Positions 52,050 to 60,799 of a DNA stretch of 64,000 nt are shown here, in pieces. The notes under the pieces were generated by a model. It worked only from the letters and a program-made list of their open reading frames with translations. It was not told where the DNA came from and searched no databases. This DNA is from a bacterium (GTDB lineage: Bacteria > Electryoneota > Electryoneia > Electryoneales > Electryoneaceae): NCBI GenBank assembly GCA_028278125.1, contig JANQEY010000088.1, positions 1-64,000 of the forward strand, in the 5' to 3' direction. Position 1 is the first letter of the stretch, and each line of letters opens with the position of its first letter. The position numbers and the translations under genes were made by a program.

Positions 52050-52080
52050 GGGTGCCCCGACATGATTGTCGGGTTTCATC
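52050..52080 (+). repeat. GGGTGNCCC-palindrome-GGGTTT element, copy 8
   Basis: GGGTGCCCC, stem CCCGACA (52056-52062) / TGTCGGG (52067-52073), loop TGAT, then GGGTTTC. The stem is the same as copy 3; the loop differs. Confidence 0.8.
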
Positions 52081-52089
52081 CAAGGGAAA

Positions 52090-52116
52090 CCTGGGTTGCA
52101 AGACAACCCAGGCTAC
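52090..52116 (-). repeat. Palindrome of the 'GTAGCC' family
   Basis: On the minus strand GTAGCC leads into CCTGGGTTG / CAACCCAGG (52104-52112 with 52090-52098), then GTTTCCC. It sits directly after copy 8 of the GGGTGNCCC family. Confidence 0.65.
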
Positions 52117-52147
52117 ACTTCAGAGACCGCTACTTAATTCAGATGAT

Positions 52148-55100
52148 TTATTTCTTAATTAATCCATCCGGACGTCCCGGGATATCTACCGGCTCGTCCT
52201 TTAATTTCTGCAACAGCACTTCGATAGCTTTATCCAATTGTTGATCGATCCCCTTCATCTCCTGTGCCGGATTATTCCATACCTCGATATCGGGATCAAC
52301 ACCACGTCCCTCAATCATCCACTCACCGTCAAGCCCCCAACCGCCAAATTCCGGCTCGGTAATATAGGCTCTATCAACAAGTGGTTTATCGCTGCGAATC
52401 CAGACCCAGCCACCCCATGTTCTCTCACCGATAAGAGGACCGAGTCCAAGCCGTTTTGTTGCTTCAGCGAAACTTTCACCGTCAGACATTGTTTCACCGT
52501 TGCATAGGACAGCCATATGTCCCAGGTATCCGCCATGAGGTTTATACTCTATCATGCCACGTGGTCCAGCCTGCAATGCCCAGACCTCAGTAGTCAGTTC
52601 TTTCAGCATGTATTCTGCCACATTACCGCCACCGTTATAACGGTCGTCAATGATTAACGCATCCTTTCTCTGCTGGGGATAATAATCGCGACCGAACTGG
52701 CTGAGGCCGTTACCACCCATATCAGGGAGATGGATGTACCCGATCTTTCCTCCGGATTTTTTATCAACATATTCACGGTTTTTCTTCACCCAGTCATAGT
52801 ATCTCATCCTACCTTCACTGCGAAGAGTTTTGATGATTACTTCACGTGAGTCTTCAAAATCCGGTTTTTCATTGAGGGTAAGGGAGACTTCAATTCCTGC
52901 CTGGTTTTGGAGTAGTTTCAAAAAGTTGCCGTGCGTGTTCGTCGGTTTCCCATTTACAGCAATGATGTATGTTCCCGGTTGAGTTTTCGGATCGGAGAGG
53001 TATAGGGGGGACACTCCATTTTTTGTTCCCGGTTCAGGTGCCAGGATGTTGGTAATTTTAAAATAACCGCTTGATTTATCACGAACGAGATCAACTCCCA
53101 GGAACCCAACAGGCGCATTATCAGTATGTGGTTCGTCTCCAGGTCCTATATAGGCATGTCCGGCGTGAAGTTCGCTTTGTATTTCTCGGATCAGGTCTCG
53201 CAGGTCGTCTCGGGTAACAATCCTCTCGATAAATGGTGCATATTTCTCGTATACCTCTTCCCAATCGACACCGTGCAGATTAGGATCGTAAAAGAAGTCC
53301 CTTTGATGACGCCACGCTTCGTGGAGGATCTGTTTCCATTCCTCCTTTGGATCAACTTCCAGGGTCCATCCCGATGTTGATACCATGTGATCACCATCCA
53401 TTGACACCGATGCTGAACCAGCGTCTCCGTAATACCAGTTGCCGTTTGACTCGACAACGATGGTTGAACCATCACCGGAAATTTCATATCCATTGATACC
53501 AGAAGCGACTTCGCTGCTGCTTCTTTCTCCCAGGTCAAATGCCCTGAGATAAGTATTATCTACTCCTCGCAGATCTGTGCCCTTGAAAATCCCACCTGAA
53601 ATCCATTGCCGGAAAAACAGTTTATTCCCTGAAGCCTGGAGATCGTAATAGTTACCGGCCTCTTCCGGGATCGCGACCATACGATCAGCCAAACCGTTAA
53701 AATCTATCAGTACCGGTTCGGGCTCATCCGATTCTTCGTCAACCTCCTCTTTTTCCTCTTCTCCAGGCTCTTCTGTCACAATCCAGGTTGCTCCAGGGAT
53801 TTCATTTGAACCGGGCATGTCTCCTTTTGCTATAAACGGGCTTTGAGTATCCTTAGAGAGAAGGTAAAGTGCCAGTGTGCCGGTGTTATCATAAAAATAT
53901 AGGCCGCGGCTATAGTCCTGGTAAGCATTGAAGTTCCTGGTTGTTACACAGTACAGGTACCGTCCATCAGGATCCCAGCATGGTGAATGTGTATTAAAAT
54001 GCGGATCACTGACCTGGTAATTTTTCCCTGATTCAGTGTCGAAGATCCTGATAGAATTTTTGTTGTTCTCACCAAGGTGGGTATAAGCCAGGTAACGGCT
54101 GTCCGGCGACCATTTGTAGTCGTAATACTCCCATTCGGCTTTATCGATTATTTTCTTTTTGCCTTTATCGATATCAAATATAAACAGCTGTTGTGAATAA
54201 TCGGTATAAGCGATTTGTTTCCCATCAGGGCTTGGACGGGGGGTGTATTTCCAGCCATCGTCAGGTTTTTTGTCTACAATATCTCCTGTAGATCCCGGTT
54301 TATCAAAAATCGCGATCTGTTCTTCACCGCTACCGTCGGAAACAGCAAGCAGTTTTCCCTCAGAAATTGGAAGGAAGACACCATACTTTTCCCTGCTTCC
54401 ACTGGTGAAGGTCCACTGGCGAATCAAACCTGAATCTTTAACAGGAAGAGTAAATAATTCACCTCGAGCTGTAGAAACCAGACGTTTGCCATCATCGGAG
54501 ATATTCCACCATGTTTTGTAACTGGTTGGATCGGCGAATTTTGTCAGGCCGACGTAAAAATCTGTGGGGATGTTGATATCCAGCAATTTTATCTCACCCG
54601 AAGCAATATCAAATATCCCGATTTCCATACCATATTGGAATACTATTTTTCCACCGCCATGGTTTGGCCAGCGAAGGTCAAATTCTTCGAAATCGGTTTC
54701 ACGTTTTAAATCATTTCCGTCGGGCAGCATAGACCAGATATTGTTCCGTCCCAGGCTGTCGGAAGTGAAATATAACCTGCCGTTATCGTCCCACATGGGG
54801 AAACTTTCGTTACCATCCCAATGTGATACCATTTCAAATTCCGGTTTGGATGGATCGCCTATCCAGATCTTTTCCGCATAACCACCCTGGTACCGTTTCC
54901 AGGGGTGGAAACCGAGGAAAGTGTGTACCAACGCCACACGTTTTCCGTCGGGTTCGAACGAAATATTTGCACCACGGAAATATGGCATTCTTTCCAGGTA
55001 CCCATCCTCAGGATTTACAGTATATAATTCCCAAGCGTGTCCGGGTGTATTTCGCCTGCTTCTGAAGACGATATTTCCGTTTGGATCCCAGCCTGTTACC

Positions 55101-55477
55101 AGGTCTTGAGCAGGATGGAAGGTGAGCTGGCGTGGTTGTCCCCCCTGGGCGGGGGCTACAAATATGTCCTCGTTGCCGTAATACTCTCCGCTGAAGGCAA
55201 TCCACTCACCGTCGGGACTGAAATGAGCGAATCTCTCCTCACCTTCATGGGCAGTTATCCGGTTTGCAGTACCGCCCTCGACCGAGACCAGCCAGAGGTC
55301 GCCTGAAGAGGTAAAAACTACCTTGTCACCATAAATATCCGGGTACCTAGCAAAACCGTTGGTGGCTGCGTGGATAATGGAAAACGGTGCTGCGAATAAA
55401 ATGAAAAGAAAGATGATTGAACTTAAAAGAAGTTTGTTTTGGCTCCTGTGGAATTTGAGGAATAGTGATTTCAGCAT
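52148..55477 (-). CDS. Tricorn-like S41-family protease, exported
   Basis: 1109 residues from the ATG at 55475-55477, with GGGAG 7 bases upstream. A signal peptide is followed by two propeller-like regions of TolB/WD40 repeats (about 35-310 and 315-640: HFSPDGEWIAFSG, RPSPDGKQIAYTD, KWSPDSRYLAYTH). Next come an acidic stretch, the C1-type domain (WRHQRDFFYDPNLHGVDWEEVYEKYAPF), a PDZ domain and the S41 catalytic domain. Key residues resemble tricorn: H in SELHAGHAYIG, the serine in NGETMSDGESFAEA and the acidic WMIEGRGVDPDIEV. Tricorn degrades peptides from larger proteases into 2-4-residue pieces; a leader peptide suggests this one works outside the cytoplasm. Confidence 0.92.
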   Translation of the reverse strand: MLKSLFLKFHRSQNKLLLSSIIFLFILFAAPFSIIHAATNGFARYPDIYGDKVVFTSSGDLWLVSVEGGTANRITAHEGEERFAHFSPDGEWIAFSGEYYGNEDIFVAPAQGGQPRQLTFHPAQDLVTGWDPNGNIVFRSRRNTPGHAWELYTVNPEDGYLERMPYFRGANISFEPDGKRVALVHTFLGFHPWKRYQGGYAEKIWIGDPSKPEFEMVSHWDGNESFPMWDDNGRLYFTSDSLGRNNIWSMLPDGNDLKRETDFEEFDLRWPNHGGGKIVFQYGMEIGIFDIASGEIKLLDINIPTDFYVGLTKFADPTSYKTWWNISDDGKRLVSTARGELFTLPVKDSGLIRQWTFTSGSREKYGVFLPISEGKLLAVSDGSGEEQIAIFDKPGSTGDIVDKKPDDGWKYTPRPSPDGKQIAYTDYSQQLFIFDIDKGKKKIIDKAEWEYYDYKWSPDSRYLAYTHLGENNKNSIRIFDTESGKNYQVSDPHFNTHSPCWDPDGRYLYCVTTRNFNAYQDYSRGLYFYDNTGTLALYLLSKDTQSPFIAKGDMPGSNEIPGATWIVTEEPGEEEKEEVDEESDEPEPVLIDFNGLADRMVAIPEEAGNYYDLQASGNKLFFRQWISGGIFKGTDLRGVDNTYLRAFDLGERSSSEVASGINGYEISGDGSTIVVESNGNWYYGDAGSASVSMDGDHMVSTSGWTLEVDPKEEWKQILHEAWRHQRDFFYDPNLHGVDWEEVYEKYAPFIERIVTRDDLRDLIREIQSELHAGHAYIGPGDEPHTDNAPVGFLGVDLVRDKSSGYFKITNILAPEPGTKNGVSPLYLSDPKTQPGTYIIAVNGKPTNTHGNFLKLLQNQAGIEVSLTLNEKPDFEDSREVIIKTLRSEGRMRYYDWVKKNREYVDKKSGGKIGYIHLPDMGGNGLSQFGRDYYPQQRKDALIIDDRYNGGGNVAEYMLKELTTEVWALQAGPRGMIEYKPHGGYLGHMAVLCNGETMSDGESFAEATKRLGLGPLIGERTWGGWVWIRSDKPLVDRAYITEPEFGGWGLDGEWMIEGRGVDPDIEVWNNPAQEMKGIDQQLDKAIEVLLQKLKDEPVDIPGRPDGLIKK

Positions 55478-55786
55478 CTTGAGTCTCCCTGTTTGTGAAC
55501 AATCTTCCACAGTCTTGTCCGATTTTCGGATGAAAATGAACGGATAATCATAACGAATCAGCAGAAATAAAATAGCAAAAAGTCTTCGTTCATAAAACTG
55601 GAAGTTACCTTAAAAATAGCCGTTTTTTATCTCATATTTCGGTTTGCAACTTGAGTAAACCACAAGAAAAGAGTATTTTAAATACTTCTGAATGGATAAT
55701 TGTTTGTGTCTTCTGAAATACGGTACAGAATACGATACGGTGATTCCGGCTTCATGAGAGCTAATCTAAAGCACGGGTATTTAAGA

Positions 55787-57442
55787 ATGAAGCAATACGA
55801 AAAACTGACCTGTCAATCTTTACTTCTTTTATTCCTCACTACCGTTTTCTTATTTCCCTCATTTCTTAGTGCGGGCGAAATTGGTGTTGGCGGACTTGTA
55901 CTGCGTTCAACGGGACTGGATTATCCCGATGGCGAAGCCGGTTCTGCAGTCCTTGTGCCGTCAACGGATATTCTCTGGATTGTCTGGATGGATAATCGTA
56001 ATGATCCCCAACGGACTGGTGGCGAGTTATATCTCCAGGGATTAACTGAAAACAGGAATATTCTCCTCGCCGATAATGGTGTGTTGCTGGAAGAGATGGG
56101 ATGGTGCCCGGATAAAGTTGCTTTTGGGGCGGTATCTGACGGTGAGGATGGCGTAATTGTCTGTGCGACCCATGAAGAAGGTGAAGAATCCATAAAGATT
56201 ATTCAGCGATTTAACGTCGAAGGGCTTCCGGTTTGGGACGAGCCGCTGCTCTTTGACGATCCTCTGCAACCACAGTATATGATTCCGGGAAATGATGATG
56301 GCGCTGTAATCCTGTTCACCCTTGACGATTTAAAATCGACGGTTGTTAAGGTTGATAATAACGGTGATTATGAATCCTGGGACCTTTTCGAAGAACCGTT
56401 GGCACGTTCGGTGATGCCCGTTGGGATAGTCCCGCGTACAGGTGGTTACCTTGTCATCGCAAGAATAGTAATTTCAGCTAACTCCAGTGAATTGCGGCGG
56501 GTATTATTAAACAATGCAGGTGAACCCACCGTTCCCGCTGAAGGATTTATGTTTTACTATGGCAGGGTTTTCGAATCCTGGATAAAATCCATGGAAACCA
56601 ACCAGTCTGTTCAACTAACAACGGCTGAAGATTTCCGCCTGGTCGGTCAGTATTTTACCTCCACGGGATATCCCACCTGGGAATTTATGGGAATAGAGCT
56701 GGCGCTGGAAGGTGTTGATGATGTGGGAGTATGTGGATCAGGCAATGAATTCTGGATGCAGGTACGTCAAATTGTCGATGAAACTGATGAAGTCTGGTTG
56801 CGTTGCTATTCGAATTCAGCCGAACCTGTGACAGATACCGTGATCCTCACTGATAATCCGGCACATATTGAACAGCACGATCCGATCCTGGATGGTGGAG
56901 GTGGTTTTTTTACAATCCATCATGATGAAAATGAGACCGAACCGTTTATTGTCCAGCGTGACGAATCCGGTGAGCCATGGGAAGAGTATGATCCCCCACA
57001 GGTTTTAGACGACCAGGATATTGAATCAGAAGCCTTATATGCAACCAGGGCATTTCATGATTTATTTGTAATATACGTCCAGGACAGGGTGGGTGAAGGG
57101 CAGAATTCGCTGGTAATCCAGGATTTTGTTAACATGGTTCCAGATAATGTTGATGAATATGCAGAGAGTACTATACCCGGCAGATTTGAAATCAGTTCTA
57201 TCTATCCGAATCCATTTAATGGTGCCCTGAGAATGGACCTTAAAGGAATTAAATCTGGAGAAGTACAAGTTTCAGTCTATGATGTCCTTGGAAGGTTAAT
57301 CCTGGACCGCGAATTTTCCATTAAAAACGGTACTGCATTATCAGTTCCGCTTTCGCTGGATAATTTATCGTCGGGCGGTTATATAATCAGGACAAAATCG
57401 GGTAGTGAATATTCTTCTCAACGTGTTAATTTCATTAAATGA
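55787..57442 (+). CDS. Secreted protein with C-terminal sorting domain, function unknown
   Basis: 551 residues from the ATG at 55787. In-frame starts at 55700 and 55754 exist, but the signal peptide (LLLLFLTTVFLFPSFLSAG) follows this one most closely; none has a good ribosome site. Residues ~30-450 contain repeated propeller-like segments (SAVLVPSTDILWIVWMDNRND, KVAFGAVSDGEDGVIVCATHE, MIPGNDDGAVILFTLDD). The last ~85 residues (SIYPNPFNGALRM...YDVLGRLIL...SQRVNFIK) form a type IX-like sorting domain. It may be a surface-exposed beta-propeller; the ligand or role is unknown. It is followed after 18 bases by the cyclophilin-like gene. Confidence 0.8.
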   Translation: MKQYEKLTCQSLLLLFLTTVFLFPSFLSAGEIGVGGLVLRSTGLDYPDGEAGSAVLVPSTDILWIVWMDNRNDPQRTGGELYLQGLTENRNILLADNGVLLEEMGWCPDKVAFGAVSDGEDGVIVCATHEEGEESIKIIQRFNVEGLPVWDEPLLFDDPLQPQYMIPGNDDGAVILFTLDDLKSTVVKVDNNGDYESWDLFEEPLARSVMPVGIVPRTGGYLVIARIVISANSSELRRVLLNNAGEPTVPAEGFMFYYGRVFESWIKSMETNQSVQLTTAEDFRLVGQYFTSTGYPTWEFMGIELALEGVDDVGVCGSGNEFWMQVRQIVDETDEVWLRCYSNSAEPVTDTVILTDNPAHIEQHDPILDGGGGFFTIHHDENETEPFIVQRDESGEPWEEYDPPQVLDDQDIESEALYATRAFHDLFVIYVQDRVGEGQNSLVIQDFVNMVPDNVDEYAESTIPGRFEISSIYPNPFNGALRMDLKGIKSGEVQVSVYDVLGRLILDREFSIKNGTALSVPLSLDNLSSGGYIIRTKSGSEYSSQRVNFIK

Positions 57443-57460
57443 ACTCAATTTGGATCTTCC

Positions 57461-57841
57461 ATGCCAGGTACAAAAATAAAAATCCTTGTTGGAGATGTTG
57501 TCCTCGAAGCAGAGTTGAACAATTCCAAAACAGCTAAAAAAATAGTCGAAGCTTTGCCATTTACGTTCTCAGGAGACTACTGGGGTGATGAGATTTACGG
57601 CAGTATCCCGGTAAAGGTTGGTGATGAGTCACCTGTTGAAGTTATCGATGAACCTGGTACTCTTGGGTACTGGCCGATCGGCAATGCTCTCTGCCTGTTC
57701 TGGGGTCCGACGCCTGTATCCCAGGGCGACGAAATTCGTCCGGCCAGCCCGGTAAATTTAGTTGGTAAAGTCGTTTCAGGCCTTAATGAATTTATAAAAC
57801 AGCATCCTGACGTAAATAATATCAAGGTAGAACTTGCCTGA
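57461..57841 (+). CDS. Cyclophilin-like fold protein (TM1367 type)
   Basis: 126 residues. The sequence follows the small prokaryotic cyclophilin-like family: KIKILVGDVVLEAELNNSKTAKKIVEALPF at the start, DEIYGSIPVKV, and GTLGYWPIGNALCLFWGPTPVSQGDEIRPASPVNLVGKV. The active-site arginine of true peptidyl-prolyl isomerases is not evident, so isomerase activity is doubtful. It lacks a signal peptide and so is cytoplasmic. Its coding end lies just before the HAD gene, suggesting one transcript with neighbours. Confidence 0.85.
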   Translation: MPGTKIKILVGDVVLEAELNNSKTAKKIVEALPFTFSGDYWGDEIYGSIPVKVGDESPVEVIDEPGTLGYWPIGNALCLFWGPTPVSQGDEIRPASPVNLVGKVVSGLNEFIKQHPDVNNIKVELA

Positions 57842-57863
57842 AAATCCCGGTAGAATTATCAAG

Positions 57864-58523
57864 ATGATTCCTCAATTTTCCGCATATATTTTTGATTTAG
57901 ATGGAACACTGACCGACTCGAGTCTCGCCATTGGCAAAGGTGTTATCAGGGCGATGAACTCGGTTGGTGTAGATGGTATCACAGTTGATGACGTTAAACG
58001 CTGGATTGGACGACCGCTGATAGAAGTGTACCAGGGGTACTTTGACGAGAAAAGAGTTGATATAACCCTGGATGATGCAACTTTCGAAAAGATGGTAGTC
58101 GAGTACCGTATCGGACATGACGCACATTTTCCCTCGGGAGTACAATTTTATCCGAACGCGGTAGAAACACTTGATTCCATAAGGTCAAAAGGAATACTGA
58201 CTGCGATAGCAACGACCAAGTTCCAGGAGGCAGCAGATTTTGTGGTCAGCGGAGTGGGACTTGCTGAACATGTGGATTTTGTCTGCGGAACGGATGTTGA
58301 TAAACCTGTGAAACCGGATCCCTACGTGATCCACCTGGCCCTGGAAAAGTTGAAATCAGATCCTGCTGAAACACTGGTCATCGGGGATACAGGAGCAGAT
58401 ATAGAAGCGGGCAGAGCCGCTGGATGCAAAACCGCTGCTGTTAACTGGGGATTTGGTGATCAAAATATCATCAAATCAATGAATCCGGATTATTATCTGA
58501 ACGATCTGAATGAATTGGCCTGA
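57864..58523 (+). CDS. HAD-superfamily hydrolase, phosphoglycolate phosphatase-like
   Basis: 219 residues from the ATG at 57864; a TTG at 57834 overlapping the previous gene is less likely. HAD motif I is FDLDGTLTDS, motif II IATTKFQEA, motif III the lysine in KPVKPDPYV and motif IV VIGDTGADIEAG. The helical cap between motifs I and II is of the phosphoglycolate phosphatase/beta-phosphoglucomutase class. It probably dephosphorylates a small phosphorylated metabolite; the substrate is not determinable. It is third in the 55787-58523 cluster. Confidence 0.92.
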   Translation: MIPQFSAYIFDLDGTLTDSSLAIGKGVIRAMNSVGVDGITVDDVKRWIGRPLIEVYQGYFDEKRVDITLDDATFEKMVVEYRIGHDAHFPSGVQFYPNAVETLDSIRSKGILTAIATTKFQEAADFVVSGVGLAEHVDFVCGTDVDKPVKPDPYVIHLALEKLKSDPAETLVIGDTGADIEAGRAAGCKTAAVNWGFGDQNIIKSMNPDYYLNDLNELA

Positions 58524-58684
58524 TTCTTCAGCTGTTATTCCTATTTCATCATGGTAACAGTTAATATCACAATGAACACTGGCGTTTATACTAATCAGGC
58601 TTTATCTTCCAGTTTTTATAATCATCTTGTTGCTTACACTCGATTTAGAAAAAAATGCTTATACAATAAAGACGTGAGGGATTA

Positions 58685-60616
58685 ATGGTGACTGCATCTG
58701 GTAGTGGTGGCAAGCGAAAGAGAAGTAAATTTCCACGAACATTTTTTGTTGCGAATGTGATGGAAATTTTTGAGCGGATGGCCTGGTATGGTTTTTTCGC
58801 TGTCTCTTCACTTTACATGACCAGTCCTGTTGCACAGGGCGGTCTTGGATTCAGCAGTATTGAACGTGGTATTCTCCAGGGAATTATCCCATTCCTTCTC
58901 TACCTGTTTCCCGTAATCACCGGGGCGTTGGCGGATAGATACGGTTATCGAAATACTTTCCTCGTGGCGTTTGCGATAATGACTCCGGCATATTTCCTGC
59001 TTGGACAGGTTCATGGATTCTGGCCATTCTTTGGAATGTTCCTTCTGGTAGCGATTGGCGCCGCGACCTTCAAGCCGGTTGTTGTTGGAACTGTAGGTAA
59101 AACAACAGACGATACGAACAGAGGAATAGGTTTCGGAATATTCTATACGATCGTAAATGTCGGTGGATTTATCGGTCCGTTTGTTGCCGGTATGGTTCGT
59201 ACTCGTCTCGGTTGGGACTGGGTATTTATCATGTCCGCTATATGGATCGGTCTGAACTTCATTCCGACGATATTCTTCTATAAAGAACCGACTACAGAAT
59301 CGCAATCTGACGAGAAACGCAGCCTCGCGAAGGTTCTTCTCGATGCCCAGGAAGTTCTTGGCAACAGCCGTTTTGCCCTGGGAGTTGTCCCGGTAATTAT
59401 CCTTTTTATGATTGCCGGAGGTGGATGGCTTGGCTGGTGGTGGACAATTATCGGTTCAGTTGCCTGGATTGGCATAAACCTGGTCCTGAATGGGAAGATG
59501 TCGGTCCTGCTTATGCTGCCTTATGTCATGGCTCTCTTTACGGCAGGTTCTTATTCACCAGCAGATGGTTTTGCCTCAATGAACTGGCAGGCGCCAATTA
59601 TAATTGCAGCAGTCTGGTTGATCCTTATCGGGTTTATGCTCAGCCGTGGACGTGATAAAAAGAAAGCCAAAGAGGAAGTTGCGGAAGGACAACCACTGAT
59701 TATCTGGCATAAAGCCAAACCGAAAATCGGTAACTGGCCATTTGTTATGTACCTTTTAATCCTGACTGGATTCTGGGCCAGCTTCAACCAGATCTTTATC
59801 ACCATGCCGGAGTTTATCCGTGACTTTGTAGATACCTCTGACCTGGTTCATTTCCTTGGGATCTTCGGAACCGGTGTCCAGCAATTCCTCTCTGACGTAA
59901 ACGTTGAAAGTCTTGCCGGTGTCCTCGGCGAGTTGGTCAAAGAGCACGGAGCACTTGCCAACGTTGAAGTTGCTAAGGAGGTTTTCTTCGAGCTGGTCCA
60001 TTACAAGGTACGTGTACCACATGAAGAGATTATGGCAACTTTTGCCAGCTTGTCCGCAACGGGAACCCCTGACCAGGCAGCACTGATGGCTGTTGCTAAC
60101 GATTGGGCTGAAAAATACAGGCAAGTCAATCCGGAATACATCATCAACATTGATGCCGGCTCTATTGTGATTTTCCAGATTATGGTCAGTTCGATTATTG
60201 ACCGTTGGAAACCATTCCCGGTACTGGTTGTCGGAACTATTGTTGCAGGTACAGGAATCGCGATGGGTGCTATAGCGCTCACTGGTTTGCTGGTGATTGT
60301 GGCGATTGTCGTCTTCGCGTTTGGCGAGATGATCGCGTCGCCGAAGAGTCAGGAATATGTTGCACGTATCGCCCCGAAAGCTAAAACAGCGCTGTTTATG
60401 GGTTATTACTTCGTTTCAGTAGCGCTTGGAAACCTGTTCGGCGGAATTCTAAGTGGCTGGGGATATGAAAAAGTTGCACGGGGAATGGATAAACCGGGAT
60501 TGATGTGGGTTATCTTTGGTTGTGTTGGGTTCCTGACAGCCATTGCCCTGGTATTCTTTAATAAAACTGTTGTACCGAAACTTGAAGCACAACGTGAAAC
60601 AAATAATGCAGAATAA
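58685..60616 (+). CDS. POT-family proton-coupled oligopeptide transporter
   Basis: 643 residues; GAGGG lies 4 bases before the ATG. The POT signature EIFERMAWYGFFAVSSLYM (ExxER at the first helix) is at about 27-45, followed by GALADRYGYRNTF, the FKPVVVGTVGKTTD segment and GIFYTIVNVGGFIGPFVAG. About 14 hydrophobic segments are visible. A hydrophilic insertion at about residues 385-490 (VQQFLSDVNVESLAGVLGELVKEHGALANVEVAK) is longer than in short bacterial POTs. The family imports di- and tripeptides with protons, which fits the secreted peptidases nearby. Ended by the hairpin at 60641-60672. Confidence 0.92.
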   Translation: MVTASGSGGKRKRSKFPRTFFVANVMEIFERMAWYGFFAVSSLYMTSPVAQGGLGFSSIERGILQGIIPFLLYLFPVITGALADRYGYRNTFLVAFAIMTPAYFLLGQVHGFWPFFGMFLLVAIGAATFKPVVVGTVGKTTDDTNRGIGFGIFYTIVNVGGFIGPFVAGMVRTRLGWDWVFIMSAIWIGLNFIPTIFFYKEPTTESQSDEKRSLAKVLLDAQEVLGNSRFALGVVPVIILFMIAGGGWLGWWWTIIGSVAWIGINLVLNGKMSVLLMLPYVMALFTAGSYSPADGFASMNWQAPIIIAAVWLILIGFMLSRGRDKKKAKEEVAEGQPLIIWHKAKPKIGNWPFVMYLLILTGFWASFNQIFITMPEFIRDFVDTSDLVHFLGIFGTGVQQFLSDVNVESLAGVLGELVKEHGALANVEVAKEVFFELVHYKVRVPHEEIMATFASLSATGTPDQAALMAVANDWAEKYRQVNPEYIINIDAGSIVIFQIMVSSIIDRWKPFPVLVVGTIVAGTGIAMGAIALTGLLVIVAIVVFAFGEMIASPKSQEYVARIAPKAKTALFMGYYFVSVALGNLFGGILSGWGYEKVARGMDKPGLMWVIFGCVGFLTAIALVFFNKTVVPKLEAQRETNNAE

Positions 60617-60640
60617 AAACTGATGTTCGGTCACTGATAT

Positions 60641-60672
60641 AATACCCGGTTCAATTTGAGCCGGGTATTTCT
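60641..60672 (+). terminator. Terminator of the POT transporter gene
   Basis: AATACCCGG (60641-60649) pairs with CCGGGTATT (60661-60669), with an inner TCAA/TTGA pair extending the stem, followed by TCT. Confidence 0.75.
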
Positions 60673-60799
60673 CATTGTTTAAAAGTCAAAAACGGTTTTA
60701 TCAATCAATGTTTGAGACTCTTTGCAATAGAGTTTTTTCATCTTATTTTAGAATGATGACTGTTATTGAGAGCCGGGCAAACCTAGCACAGAGGCACCA

